Shown here: positions 26,301 through 36,339 of the stretch, piece after piece
Numbering within the stretch: position 1 is the stretch's first letter
Layout of the letters: each line of letters begins with the position of its first letter
From: Saccoglossus kowalevskii
Lineage: Eukaryota > Hemichordata > Enteropneusta > Harrimaniidae
NCBI RefSeq assembly: GCF_000003605.2
Contig: NW_003137330.1
Coordinates: forward strand, 141,747-193,500
Length of the DNA stretch: 51,754 nucleotides
Reading direction: 5' to 3'
Position numbers and translations under genes: made by a program
Notes under the pieces: generated by a model
What the model saw: only the letters and a program-made list of their open reading frames with translations
Database searches by the model: none
What the model was told of the DNA's origin: nothing

Positions 26301-29300
26301 ATGCTAGGAATGTATTGTCATTTGACGTATACCACAGAGCAGATCTGTAGATTCAGTTGATTGATTTTTCAGCATCTTAGGGTGTCATCCAAATATTAAA
26401 TGACACACAGGTTTTTCAGCTTGACAATCGAAAATAGAGCAGCATCACAAAATCATGATTTGATGTATTTGACTTTTTATTAGGACTAGTCTGAGATGCA
26501 CACCAGATTCTTCAGGAGTTTCCTGTATATAGCAATTTTGTTCCTTTTCAATTTATGTTTTACCCATAATGCCACTGTGTTCGTATGAACCTATGTACTC
26601 ACTAAGTTAGTTGCATCAAGCACCTGAAACACAATAAACAGCAATACATGATGGGATGTATTGTAGTGAACCAAAAAATAACTTATTGTAATTGATAAAT
26701 GGTGTCAGGTTTCAACAAATGCCGTAACTTTCAGATTCAATTTTTGGACAAAGTAATTTTTTAAGGAAAAGTTCTAATCTGCATATATAAAGTAAAAGTG
26801 ATGTCCAGATTATTTAATAATTTTAATCATTGCTGTATTTTCTGCATCAGAGATGGTAGGGTGATGGGAGTTCTTGAAGTTTCCAGGTCAATAGGTGATG
26901 GTAGATTTAAACATTGCGGTGTTTCATGCATTCCTGAAATTAAACGATGTCAGTTAACAGAAAATGACAGGTAAGACCTACTTATCATTCATCAATTACA
27001 TGTATCATATTCTACCAACATTGTAAGTCCGTGTTTGAAAATACATTGTACTAGTAGTCAGAAAATTGGGACTTGAAATTGTTATATTTTGTAAGCAGTT
27101 CAAAATTGTTAATTATTCATTTGCATACTTTTCATTTGCATATGCTTTGTTCATTTGTTTCATTTCTCCACTGCGCATGGTTATTGTAGCTTAATGCTAA
27201 GAAACGACATTAGAGACCAAGTCTTGGCTGAGAGCAGAAGGGGTGTGAGCCACGGCCAAGCGTCGTCACCGAAACCAGCTCCGTGATATGAGTCGCAGAT
27301 TTGATTCACATCACGGAGAGATTAGCATGGTACTCGATGGAGGCCAGTCAACGCAGGGGTTACCACCTGACCGCCGTTGCGGATACCATTTCCGTGCACA
27401 GAGTTGCATGTTTGACTCTATTCACGAAGAATGGCAGTGTGTTAATCAAGTGGTTGCCCGCATTCACTGCGATGACAACCCCCCCCCCTTAACTTTATTG
27501 AAACAATGTTGAAATGTAATACAGGTTGATGCAAAAGTTGAATGCTTAAATTATGAGGTGGCGTGTGGGTGGGATAGCTTATAGACGGGTTCAGGTCACT
27601 TTCTGAATGTGGAATGACTATGCTAAGGCAAAGCAGGATACAGGAAAGCTTAATGATTGCATGGCAAATGAGATTAGGCGAATGACCGTCACGAGAGTAC
27701 GTGCTTAGAATATGCATGTGAATTGAAATAGCATGGGCGAGGCGTGCGCAAGATGAAAGGTCACGTACCTATGAATGGGGGTACACGTTGATGTCATGTG
27801 AGGGGCATTACGGCTGGCGTGTGTTGCTTAAGTCATGTGTAGGAGATTAAGATAGAAGCATCGTTGCCCGGCATTAACACAGACTATGCTGTCGCATAAT
27901 CATACTATTAATGCTAAGAAACGACGCTAGAGACCAAGTCTTGGCTGAGAGCAGAAGGGGTGTGAGCCACGGCCAAGCGTCATCACGCGTCGTCGCCGAA
28001 ACCTGCTCTGTGATGTGAGTCGCAGATTTGATTCACATCACGGAGAGATTAGCATGGTACTTGATCGAGGCCAGTCAACCCAGGGGTCACCACCCAACCG
28101 TCGCTGCAGATACCATTTCCGTGCACAGAGTCGCAAGTTTGACTCTATTCATGAAGAATGGCAACGTGTTAATTGAGTGGTGCCCGCATGCACTGCGATG
28201 ACAACCCCCAAATTATGAGATAGCCGGGAATGACGCAGCGACAAGCAAGCCGAGGAATCGGTATAAATACATGTTGTGGCATTAAAGTACATAACGGTGA
28301 TGTTGCTCGTGATATATAAAATGCAAGAGGTGGTCGACATGACTGAAAGTTAAATAGTTGATACGAACATGTCAAGGCAAATGTCTAAAGCGAAATATAG
28401 TTCATGTAAATGAATGTAACGAGGTAATAACGAGCGGGTACAAAGTTGGATGGTCGAAGGTAGCACCAAGTACCTGGATGTGGCAAACAAGATGCCAGTG
28501 TGAGAGTCGCGTGAAGTTGAGAATCCACAGGTAGTAGGAGGCGCCTAAGATGAATGACCGCTGAGGATTCAAGGCTTGTAGCTTTGAAGAAGGTGTGTCG
28601 ATATACACTATGCGTTGCTTCGCCATCTTCCTAGAGTCTTGATTAACCAATCTGGCACGTTCGCTTCTGCTGCGGTTGTTGCTGCCCCTCGTCTGAAGCT
28701 GTGGGTTGTGTACAGGCATGGATTTTGGATCCCAGCTCTAGTCAGCAGGTCACGCAAGTGGGTGGTGAGGCTTTGACGTGTAAGCCAACTCCCTGAGTGG
28801 AACTGGATGGCTAGCGTTTGGAGTGATGGGGCACAGATGCTGCGATACTTGGTGTACGCACGAACAGCACAGACTGAGGTGAATGTAGGCGCAATTTTGA
28901 TGATGCAGCCATGACGAAATGGATCTGTTTTGGAGGCACGCAACTGGAGGTGTAGCTCGATTGCAGTAAAGTACGGGTTTTGTCGAAATGCTGGGGCGAG
29001 AGTAAATTCACTGACTCTAGGAATCCAAAGAACGTGACCGTAAATGCTGACCATAGCATGAGTTGTCATTTGTGTGGATGGACGGGTGCGTTCGGAGTGA
29101 TTCTTTCAGGCGTCTTAGAATGTTCATAGTGATAGGGAGTCGTGGTTTCTTGGTGTCCCCTAATGACCTTTTGATGCCAAGTAGTGTACGTTGTAACTGT
29201 ACGTTGTCCGAAATGTTGTCTGGTTGACCTGAGTCGGTGTTTAGATGGATAATGGCCGCCAGGTAGACCTTAATGGTTTTGTACATTATGCCAGTCTGAG

Positions 29301-30043
29301 CTAGGTAGGTGGCAAATAGTATGGTTGTTTGTGGTGTGACTGGGTATCTGTTAAACTAATGATATACATTTCAGGTATATTGTCATAGCTTGTGATGGGC
29401 TGTGGAGGTCATTCAACTCTGAAGAGGCATTGCAATACATAGATACAATATTACAGGTAATTAATTTATCTTTATTTGCATATCAATGCATAACAACCCC
29501 AAGACAGTTGAAAGGTGTTATATGTAAACAAGAAAAGAATCTCATCCAGAACAAGTACACTATAGCTCTATAAATTTGTTTTTGAAAAGTTGTTGTACAA
29601 ACCATTGTCGAAGATAACAAAATTGTATTTTATTTTCCAAGAAGGTAGGCTGAATATTGCACTAAAATGTTGGTGAGAAAAAATGTATTAGAAATTTTTA
29701 TGTGAAAAACATAAACATCTTAAAGCGGGGGACATGCGTCAGATGGCCATAGTGTGTCATTTTTTATAAACAAGCATCTACCCATGAGCTTTTGCGTTTC
29801 TAGCATGTGTTGTTATCGTCGATTGGGACTCAATTCCCCGCGCGTGCGCACGTGACAACCCCTCTGCTATAATTAAGTAGAAGTCATGTTGTATTGTGTT
29901 TGTAGGGTGAGTCACATGAGAGAACTGAACTGAAGACAGTAGAAGACTCCAAGTATGAGATGGCATGCAACAAGATTGCTAATGAAGCTGTCAGAAGAGG
30001 AAGTGCTGATAATATCACTGTTGTCATAATTAGAATTGGTTAA
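17132..30043 (+). CDS. ILKAP: ILKAP-like PP2C family Ser/Thr phosphatase, complete gene, nine exons
   Basis: Exons 17132-17162, 19842-20045, 21016-21130, 22373-22573, 24302-24389, 25157-25278, 26851-26970, 29375-29456 and 29906-30043 join to 1101 nt, 366 codons plus TAA, with every phase matching and GT-AG throughout. The protein starts MDLFADIPEA, has SLFDDLP (34-40) as in vertebrate ILKAP, a basic PPKRRK (60-65) possibly nuclear-targeting, then the PP2C fold: ERNEMQDKH, YDGHAG (126-131), NLGDSK (208-213), EVSRSIGDG, ACDGLW (299-304), GSADNIT (353-359). Metal ligands in DGH, DG and DN are all present, so the enzyme should be active. Known family role: Mg/Mn-dependent phosphatase that binds integrin-linked kinase and restrains its signalling. 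Human ILKAP is slightly longer (392 residues). Introns hold many repeats; the coding sequence is clean. Confidence 0.96.
17163..19841 (+). other. ILKAP intron 1
   Basis: 2.7 kb of AT-rich DNA with several T and A runs. I see no exon or recognised element in it. Confidence 0.8.
19842..20045 (+). CDS. ILKAP: ILKAP exon 2
   Basis: Acceptor CCAATAG, donor GTAAAA, phase 1 to phase 1, 204 nt. It encodes the linker with SLFDDLPAETT and the basic PPKRRKLEEE stretch; the phosphatase fold has not yet begun. Confidence 0.92.
20046..21015 (+). other. ILKAP intron 2
   Basis: GTAAAA donor to CTTCAACAG acceptor. A slightly more GC-rich block at about 20280-20480 has short open frames on both strands but matches nothing I know and does not fit ILKAP. 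Confidence 0.75.
21016..21130 (+). CDS. ILKAP: ILKAP exon 3
   Basis: Acceptor CTTCAACAG, donor GTATGT at 21131, 115 nt, ends phase 2. It encodes AFVAERKGERNEMQDKHTLI, the first PP2C motif with the phosphate-binding Arg and metal-site acidic residues. The nearby GT at 21129 would break the phase. Confidence 0.93.
21131..22372 (+). other. ILKAP intron 3
   Basis: Contains MITE family 2 copy A (21927-22034). The rest is AT-rich without recognised features. Confidence 0.75.
21927..22034 (-). mobile_element. TTAA MITE family 2, copy A
   Basis: 108 bp bounded by TTAA. Ends are AAGCGTGGTGGTCATG and the inverse-related GACTGTCGCCCTTTAA. The internal TGTATTTTACACGCGTTGTA and CCCATATCGAACAGG blocks match 42011-42138 in reverse orientation. 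Confidence 0.8.
22373..22573 (+). CDS. ILKAP: ILKAP exon 4
   Basis: Acceptor TCCCGCAG, donor GTAAGT at 22574, 201 nt, phase 2 to phase 2. It encodes MAFYGVYDGHAGARAS with the metal-binding DGH and the following helices to KEAST. Confidence 0.95.
22766..23035 (+). mobile_element. TTAA MITE family 3, full copy
   Basis: 270 bp from TTAAATGGCGATGACATGCG to CGACAACTACCGCGCTTTAA, both ends TTAA. It is matched in reverse complement by about 43580-43865 and in part by the next tandem segment. The end sequences resemble families 1 and 2. It lies in ILKAP intron 4. Confidence 0.75.
23045..23230 (+). repeat. Partial second copy of MITE family 3 in tandem
   Basis: It repeats the right two thirds of 22766-23035 (TTGGAAGGTATCGA, TGCATTGTGGGAAAATCAAT, GACTACCGCC) about 165 bp further on. 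It has lost a clean TTAA end. Confidence 0.7.
23596..24272 (+). repeat. 44-bp minisatellite, about 15 copies, in ILKAP intron 4
   Basis: The unit reads CAATGTGTTTATAGTGTCAA then AGGTTTTTATGTTTACTACT then ATGT (44 bases). Copies are nearly identical. A variant with CGATGAGTTT appears at 23750 and 23926, exactly four units apart, hinting at block duplication. The array stops about 30 bp before the exon 5 acceptor. Confidence 0.95.
24302..24389 (+). CDS. ILKAP: ILKAP exon 5
   Basis: Acceptor TTATTTCAG directly after the 44-bp minisatellite; donor GTTTAC (weak) at 24390; 88 nt, ends phase 0. It encodes KPVWKDGSTALSI and ILYIANLGDSK, core PP2C strands. Confidence 0.93.
24814..25069. mobile_element. 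Foldback element in ILKAP intron 5
   Basis: 256 bp imperfect palindrome. ACAAGCACCAAATTTTG near 24864 pairs with TTTGGTGCTTGT near 25019; ACAAAAAAGCACATTAGCC near 24908 pairs with GGCTAATGTGCTTTTTTGT near 24968; the outer ends TAGCG...TAGTAG and CTATC...CGCTA also pair. Probably a non-autonomous foldback/MITE; no coding. Confidence 0.8.
25157..25278 (+). CDS. ILKAP: ILKAP exon 6
   Basis: Acceptor TGTTGCAG, donor GTAAAT, 122 nt, starts phase 0, ends phase 2. It encodes AVLCRYNKESDKN and LSKEHSPTLYEERQRIQKAGG, closely like vertebrate ILKAP. Confidence 0.95.
25279..26850 (+). other. ILKAP intron 6
   Basis: Contains repeat R4 copy 2 (25617-25991); otherwise no recognised element. Confidence 0.75.
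25617..25991 (+). repeat. Dispersed repeat R4, copy 2 (hairpin partly deleted)
   Basis: It matches 10952-11370 through GCAAAGTATGCACGAAGACA, TTTAGAACAGATTT, GGATGCAAATACCCAGTGCA and ACAGATGTATAATAATA. The right arm of the left-end hairpin is deleted after GTCTGAGT, so it could no longer fold. Confidence 0.75.
26851..26970 (+). CDS. ILKAP: ILKAP exon 7
   Basis: Acceptor CTGCATCAG, donor GTAAGA, 120 nt, phase 2 to phase 2. It encodes DGRVMGVLEVSRSIGDG, the typical PP2C segment, and CGVSCIPEIKRCQLTENDR. Confidence 0.95.
27191..27488 (-). repeat. Direct repeat B2 of the recombinase element
   Basis: About 298 bp, roughly 90 percent like 27908-28209 by eye: shares TTAATGCTAAGAAACGAC, GAGACCAAGTCTTGGCTGAG, GATTTGATTCACATCACGGA and CACTGCGATGACAACCCCC. 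It ends in a run of C. Confidence 0.9.
27908..28209 (-). repeat. Direct repeat B1 of the recombinase element
   Basis: Partner of 27191-27488 in the same orientation. It has a short local duplication (CGTCATCACGCGTCGTCGCC) absent from the other copy, showing the two copies have diverged. Confidence 0.9.
28608..29286 (-). pseudogene. Broken tyrosine recombinase (DIRS/Ngaro/Crypton type)
   Basis: Three frames in sequence make one family: an N-terminal helical part (TIKVYLAAIIHLNTDSGQPD, LLGIKRSLG, PRLPIT) at 29286-29060, a short WSAFTVTFFGFL piece in a second frame near 29050-29010, and the catalytic part in a third frame with RVSEF, SKTDPFRHG and THSFRRGAATTAAEANVPDW. HSFR is the family's HxxR box. 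At 28608-28610 the codon where the nucleophile tyrosine is expected is TAG, and a further frame change follows. Two or more frameshifts and this stop make it inactive. In living elements this enzyme integrates circular cDNA. Confidence 0.85.
29375..29456 (+). CDS. ILKAP: ILKAP exon 8
   Basis: Acceptor ACATTTCAG, donor GTAATT, 82 nt, ends phase 0. It encodes YIVIACDGLWRSF with the metal-binding Asp of DG, then EEALQYIDTILQ. It begins only about 90 bp after the recombinase remnant. Confidence 0.95.
29720..29876 (-). mobile_element. TTAA MITE family 1, copy 4
   Basis: 157 bp in ILKAP intron 8, same orientation as copy 2: TTAAAGCGGGGGACATGCGT on the left, TGCGCACGTGACAACCCCTC then ATTAA on the right. 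The left terminal repeat is shortened. It ends 29 bp before exon 9, so it may contribute to the acceptor's upstream region. Confidence 0.8.
29906..30043 (+). CDS. ILKAP: ILKAP exon 9 (stop codon)
   Basis: Acceptor GTTTGTAG, 138 nt including TAA at 30041-30043. It encodes YEMACNKIANEAVRRGSADN and ITVVIIRIG; the Asp of SADN is the last metal ligand. A MITE ends 29 bp upstream of the exon. Confidence 0.95.
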   Translation, partial: GESHERTELKTVEDSKYEMACNKIANEAVRRGSADNITVVIIRIG

Positions 30044-30077
30044 TTTAGTAATTGATAATTTAATTTTTCGACATTCA

Positions 30078-30083
30078 AATAAA
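30078..30083 (+). promoter_or_regulatory. Likely ILKAP polyadenylation signal
   Basis: AATAAA 35 bp after the stop codon, followed by a G/T-rich stretch (GGGGGAGGGGGGCATTTGTG). This would make a very short 3'UTR. Confidence 0.5.
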
Positions 30084-30489
30084 AATGGGGGAGGGGGGCA
30101 TTTGTGTCCTTGTTGTAGTTGTCATTGACTCGTTTGTCAAACGTTTTTGTGGTTACATTTACTTTTTTTACAGTTTTTATCCAATCTTATTCAAACTTGG
30201 TATTACATTAACTAGTTTGGGATCTTGGTCAAGTTTAATTTCAGTATTTGTACATTTTTCAGGATATTGGTGAAAATTCACTTGAAACTTTTCTTTTGGT
30301 TTCAATTTTTATTTGATCATTTTCAATATTTTGAAATACTTTATTTTAGCTGGAATCAAATTTCGCTGAAAAGACTTTTTAGGTGTTTTGTATGAATTTA
30401 TTTTCACTCGAAAGTAGCGAAAATTAATTCTGAGCGAAAATAAAGTATTTTACAGTATTCTTCTTATTATTATGGTTTTATTTCAAACA

Positions 30490-31313
30490 TAGTTCATATA
30501 TAAATACAAAAAAGTGACAAACAAATATGTAAAAAGATGAAATTACAGACTATACAGATTTGAAAACTATGACTAAACTCAGTAGACTTCGTCCAATGCT
30601 TCACTAAAGCAGGCTTCCATCTTACATCACTATTGAGTATTGCACAGACAAGCGTATTGCTTGATGTTTGTAGTAAATCTTGAAAAGCAGAAATTAGCTT
30701 TCTATATAAATCGGTAAATGTATTTGTACGAACGAACAAAAGTTCCTGCCCTAAAGTCATGGGCGTACCCTAACAGTTTATGAAAAGCATTTATTATAAC
30801 TGACCCGAAGGGCATTAACAGTTGACTTTTTATACATACACAATAACTGGCAGTAATGCAGGCTAGAACAAAATGTTTTAATAACAAAAGTTTGACTTCA
30901 CGGCTACAGTATGAACAAAGAACAAATGTTTCTGACAATCTATGTTCACATTGTCTTTCAAGTCACAAGTTATGTTATGTTCCAGATAATTAAACTGGTC
31001 AACAAAGTCATCATTATTATTATATAAATACAATGGTGGGTAATTGTTCATGCAATTACGACCATAGAAATGCATAGACTTATTTGAGTTGTAGGTAATG
31101 TCATGCTCTTCAGCGTGTAACTCACAAATATGTAACATTTTGTGCAAACCTTTAATAGAGGGCACAATTACACACATATCATCTGCATAGCTCAAATTGT
31201 TTATAACTTACCACCAATAAGACAACCACATGGCATGCTATTGAGTGTTACACTAAGATTATCCATATAAATACTAGACAGTTCTGGGGACATTACTCCT
31301 CCCTGTCGAAATT
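30490..31313 (-). pseudogene. LINE reverse-transcriptase fragment (non-LTR retrotransposon)
   Basis: On the - strand from 31313: FRQGGVMSPELSSIYMD and SVTLNSMPCGCLIGGK, then a frame change, then LSYADDMCVIVPSIKGL (active-site YADD at about 31190-31170), FNYLEHNITCDLKDNVNID, and in further frames the thumb/C-terminal part (AFHKLLGY, FTDLYRKLISAFQDLLQTSS, ALVKHWTKS). This is the usual order in jockey/RTX-type invertebrate LINE ORF2. Several frameshifts and missing 5' parts show it is dead. It lies about 450 bp after the ILKAP stop, in opposite orientation. Confidence 0.85.
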
Positions 31314-32149
31314 TATTGGATTATATGTAGTATAAAGCAAAAACGTGATTTGTAATTTTCCTAGCAAATCTGGCTTGTATAACTTTTGCCAAATGTTGCT
31401 CATATATGTTCCTTATTTGGTAATTTTCATAAGATTAATTTCATATATTATTATATAAAGAACATTGAAAATGATATATTACATGTAGGAATAATTGAGG
31501 AACACATTCACAAATGTGGCTAATATATTTTTCTTGTCATATTTTACTTTGTTCTATTTTGAAACTTTCATATAATTCATGTTATCTTATTCTACAAGGA
31601 CATCTAGAATATATTAATTACGGAATATGAATATTAATTATAATTATTCATTGTTCAGATTTGTTCACAGCTACATTTTTGACAGTCTTTTCCACGCAAA
31701 ATGCTCAGATATATTATTGCATTGTCAGGTATTTTATAGTCACATTTAACATGCAAAGAAAAAAATCATACTAATCGATTAACATCATATCATTAGTTTA
31801 TATTCATTCATCCAGTTATTTAATCTATATTCTCAGTGGGCAAGGTTCTAATAGTTACGCTACGTTTTGTAATTCGTTGCAGCAATATTTTTTGCATTCA
31901 AAGTGGTAAGGTGTACTTAAATAGAACTTGGAAACATTCCGTCTGATTTTTACTGGTTAGTGACGAGAAGTCACATTTCTGTACTATCGTATAATTGTGT
32001 AGCAGAAATATTTGTCAAATGGCTCTGGAACCTGTATAAAAAAATATTATTTTATCAAAGCAAAATTACCTTCACATTTAACTAATTTCAATTGCGTGTG
32101 CTGTTAATTCGATATGACCTACTACTGTTGTACACATACTGTTTTAATC
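31314..32149. other. Unassigned AT-rich DNA
   Basis: No coding or repeat signal I can name between the LINE fragment and the pyrimidine-rich array. Confidence 0.6.
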
Positions 32150-33550
32150 GTTTCCAACAAATGTTTCAACTTCACAAATTTGTGAACATTTCAGACAGCT
32201 TTCTCATTTCTGAGAATGATTTTTGAAAACTTGTAACTTTTTCCAACTTCTAAACACCATTTTTGATATCATAGATGACATTTGACAGACATTCCAGAAA
32301 GCACTTGGAAACTACTTTATCGATTTATAAGTCTTGGACTTTCAACCACATTCTCACATTCCATATAACCTTGGCAAAGGATGTCAGTGCTTGTACATTG
32401 TCTCAGCCATACCAGACAATTTACTTTCTATGAAAATTACTGTTTCGACGATAAAGTTGTTTCTTAACAAGTTTTTAACAAGAACTTTTTCACCTTCCAA
32501 AGTAATCTTATAAATTATTAAATTATAATTATTGTGCAGGTGAATCGTTGTGGTTATAACTATTTTTGAACTTTTAATACAATTTTCCTGCTTACCAAAG
32601 CCATTTTTCTGACTATCCAGACGTGAATCTTGTATTCTCACTATGTTCTGTTCTCTTCAAACTATTTTCCAGAATTGTTTAGTCAACTTTTTTTGCATTT
32701 CAAAAAAACTTTTGTGACTTTCAGGCAACATTTCCGTTTCAGGATACTATTTGAACTTTTCAAATTTACTGTCTAATAGATGCAAATTTTCGGTCTTGTA
32801 ACATGATCTTTCCTCTTCTCAGACCACTTTTTGACTCCCAAAATCTTTTCCCATTCATAATCTACCTTGCAAATGACTTCAGAATCATCTAAAATGCTTC
32901 ATAACTTTTCAGATCACTTTCTAGAATTTAAAATCAATTTTGCCAACATCTACATTCTTGTCGTCTGAAATCACGACTCTTCTGACATTTCCGCCTTCCA
33001 AAGCAAAGTTTCTGACTTGGCAGGCAATATTTCTACCTTCCCAAACAACGTTCAATACTACTAATGCAAATCCCCCCCCTAAAAAACAATTTCGGACTGT
33101 AGATCTTTTTTATTTTTTCCCAAAACTGCCAAGCAATTTTTGCCCCTTCCAATCAACTATTTTATCCTCGGAGACGAATGTTTTGTTCCCGTCAACCTTT
33201 CAAAGCAACTTTTTTTCTGCCAATGAACACAACTACGTTCTGTTCTCTCCCATCTTTCAAAGCATTTATTTCTACTTATAGACAACATTCCAAGAAATTT
33301 TACTGCAACTTTTTAGTCTTGTAAAAAAACTTTTCCCTCTTTTGAAACTACTTCACGGACAGTTACAGCCAATCTCGCAAACTTCTTCAACTTTGCTGAT
33401 CGCGTTTTCGTTCCCTCTAATTATATGTTTTAGACTTTTGACACAACCTCTTTCTAATGTAGCATTTCCAACTTGCAGACGAGATTTCGGTCATTCTGCA
33501 TTTAGAGCTGCTTTTGGATTTTTCAAACAATTTTCACCCCTTTAAAATTG
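32150..33550 (+). repeat. Degenerate pyrimidine-rich tandem array (left arm)
   Basis: Successive segments of about 40-50 bases vary on a theme such as ACTTTTCAGACCACTTT, TTCCAAAGCAA, CTGACTTT. Sharp unit edges are lost. Open frames in it (32940-33281) are low-complexity Phe/Ser/Thr/Pro and not a gene. The complementary theme appears at 34500-35330. Confidence 0.55.
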
Positions 33551-34499
33551 ACTTTCCAGTCGACACTACTCCATCATCTAAAATAGCACCTCAGGTGCTA
33601 ACAAATTAGTCACTGGAAGGGCCCAGCACCCCTAGCCTCTGTTTTAATGTTTGACGAACCAGCTAGTTATAAGATGTCGAATCCAGAACTAATTCCACCT
33701 ACCTGGAAAGAATTCCCGATTCCGCATTCAGAAAATTGAATGACAGTACTCGGAACTCCTAGAGGGCGCTGATGAATACGCTTTTCAAAGATGCTGTAGC
33801 TTTCATAAGTAATGTGTTAAAAAGCATTGTGAAAAGATACGGCTTATTTAAGCTGACATGTTTATTCTTTTGTTTATGGATCAAAGTACACACTCAATGA
33901 AGTATTGAACAAGAACTTTGTTGTCAACAAAGCAAGTAGTCACTCATGCACACAAGTTTATATATAGACAGGGAGTGTTTTCATTATGGTGTATTCTCAT
34001 TTTTGTGTATGATTATTGATCATGGTTAATGTATTTCCAATTCATTAATTTGAGTCAAATAAAATATACTATACTATAAACAGTAGTCATCTCCACAACG
34101 GCGTTATTATTGGTAATCTGGTCGTGGGAGTTGAAATATCGTGGTAAAGGTGGGCCATCTGAATGGTTAACCACTTCCATTTACTGTGGCGGCACACCTA
34201 ACAGCTTCCCAGCACAACTAATCAACTATCAGACTATGTTGAAAGATCTGGAAAGTGTTACTGACATATTCAGGAAGAAGGAGATTTGTTGGCGAATATT
34301 GTGGTGGTCACAGTGGTGTCCGACTCCCTCCCTCTTCATGTATTTGGTGGAAAGATGTGCCCAATCATAGACTTAAGAAACCTAATCTATACATACCTGT
34401 AGATTACTTCAAAATTGTAACTGCAGCCTATGTAAGCCACTGCCCACATCAAAGCGATTACTTGACAAAGCCATTGATATACCTACACTTCATGACTCT
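33551..34499. other. Spacer between the two facing degenerate arrays
   Basis: About 950 bp of more complex sequence, including short open frames at 34110-34370 that I do not recognise. No known domain. Confidence 0.5.
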
Positions 34500-35330
34500 T
34501 GAATATATGCATGGACTTCTCAAACAAATTTTCAAAATCAAGTTAAAGTTTGAAAACTAGCTTTGGAATTTGAATAGCTGTATGTCCGAAAAGTAGTTTG
34601 AGAAGACTGAAATTTGTTGTAAAGTTCGGAAAGTTCATATGAAAACATATTATCTGTAAATGTTGGGGAAAACATACCCTTTTACTGTCAATTATTTTGA
34701 AAAGACGGGAAATCTGTCCCTTAAAAGTCCGGTCAGTTGTCTGAAAAAGTTCTATGTGTGGTTTGGTAAAATAGGAAAGCGGTTTGAGAAAACAGGAGTA
34801 GTATCTTCAAAGTCGATATAAATAGATATTTGTATGAAAACTTTACAAACTTAATTTGGAAGAAAAGAAAAGAATAGTGTCTGGAGCGTTTGAAACGTGG
34901 TTTTTGAAGACATCCAATTGTCCGCAAGGCCGAAAAAGGATAGCGGGATGTCAACAACGTCGGAAGTGTTGCTTGCAAAGCAGTAAAGTCCTGAAATGTT
35001 GTCAGAGAAGACAAGGTAATTGTTTGCAAAGTTGCTATGGCAGGTGTGATAGTTGTCTGTGGATTAGTTCGTGAAAACAATGAATTTGAAAATTCAAGAA
35101 GGGGTTTTGTAAGGGAGCGAAGTTATTTGAAACGTTTGATGGAATGGACCAGTCATCTGCATTGCATTGGATGGAAAAATTGTATACCATTTCTGAAAAT
35201 GGTTTAAAAATAAAAAAAAAGTCTGGTTCATAAAATAAGTATGTCATATGCAAATTTCAATAATTGGCTAGAAACGTTTCTGAAAAATTTTAATTCATTT
35301 ACAAGATCGAATGTCGCTTGGAAAGTACGA
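34500..35330 (-). repeat. Degenerate purine-rich tandem array (right arm)
   Basis: On the + strand it repeats themes such as GAAAAGTAGTTTGAGAAGA and GTTGTAAAGTTCGGAAAG; its reverse complement resembles the 32150-33550 array. Any protein frame here is an artefact of the repeat. Confidence 0.5.
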
Positions 35331-36336
35331 GTAGGAGTGGTAGTTATCAAAAAATAAGTCCGTACAATTTTACACACCTTTCATGCAACTTTTAATCAAT
35401 TATTAAAATTCATTCAATAAGTTCTGCAACCTTTCAGAAGTCAATCGTCAGTAACCTTCGGAAGTCAATACATAATATAATACACACGTAATCACATGAT
35501 CATACCATCATGGACAGTTTCCACAAATATCGTGGTTAAGTATAGTAGTAATATTGAGCAACAATAACACAGGACCAGTTCAATAGGAATCCCAATATTT
35601 TACAATTATACAAAAGAGTACACGGTGATAAAGCGCCTCCAATTACACAAGGCTGCAGGCAGTTACCGAGGAGGTTTCGAAACATTCCCAGACACTTTCC
35701 CAAGAAGTTATTTAGAGATTATCAAAACACTTTATGCCCTTGACATATGATCGTATGGGATGGCGTCGTATAATGGATGTTCCATTGCCAGTTTATTTGC
35801 CAGAACACGCGTCACTCAGTCAATCTTTCCCAATTTGCAATCTTCTACTATTTAACTCCACATCAATAACGTCATCATGTACGAGTTTGTGCAACGATGT
35901 GTGACAAAGTACAGTGAATTTGTCGCGTTTTATCAAAAGTAACGTGACACAGCTAGCTGAAGTCGACCGCTACTCTTGCTGGAACGTATCCGACCAGTTC
36001 GGCGGAAATGTCGCACATTAATGCAATAAATGTATATGTTTAGTAAATGATGAGTACAAAATCAAAAACTGCATTCAAAACAAAAATGTTCAGATGCAGA
36101 TAATTCGGGTTTTAAAAACAATCAACGATTGTATCGACGAGGTTTTCGTAAAACGTTCAAAATAGAATCAACTTATTAAATTAACGAGCGTTTGGATGCA
36201 TGAGTTATTTATTTTTGTTGAACCCACCTGAAAACAAGATTCGTTGTTCTGATTAACTGTCACGTAGGCAAGTACGTAATCATGTGGCGTTACATCGATC
36301 ACTGAAGGATCTAGGAAATTGTCTGATTAACTTGTA
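35331..36336. other. Unassigned DNA
   Basis: No gene, RNA or repeat recognised over about 1 kb. Confidence 0.6.
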
Positions 36337-36339
36337 GTT

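Larger units (their letters stand above)
27191..29290 (-). mobile_element. Remnant of a tyrosine-recombinase retroelement (DIRS/Ngaro-like) in ILKAP intron 7
   Basis: Read on the - strand, a broken recombinase (29286-28608) is followed by two direct repeats (28209-27908, 27488-27191) separated by about 420 bp of unique DNA. This resembles the B1-A2-B2 split direct repeats of Ngaro-type elements. No reverse transcriptase and no A1 end are visible before exon 8, so the element is truncated or deleted at its 5' side. Class is inferred from repeat layout plus the recombinase. Confidence 0.65.

Noticed and set aside
28149-28720. Short - strand open frames in the retroelement
   Set aside because: They are out-of-frame shadows of the broken recombinase and its direct repeat.
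32940-33281. 113-codon open frame on the + strand
   Set aside because: Its Phe/Ser/Thr/Pro composition comes from the degenerate pyrimidine-rich repeat; there is no domain.
34733-35080. 115-codon open frame on the - strand
   Set aside because: Same low-complexity signature, produced by the facing purine-rich array.
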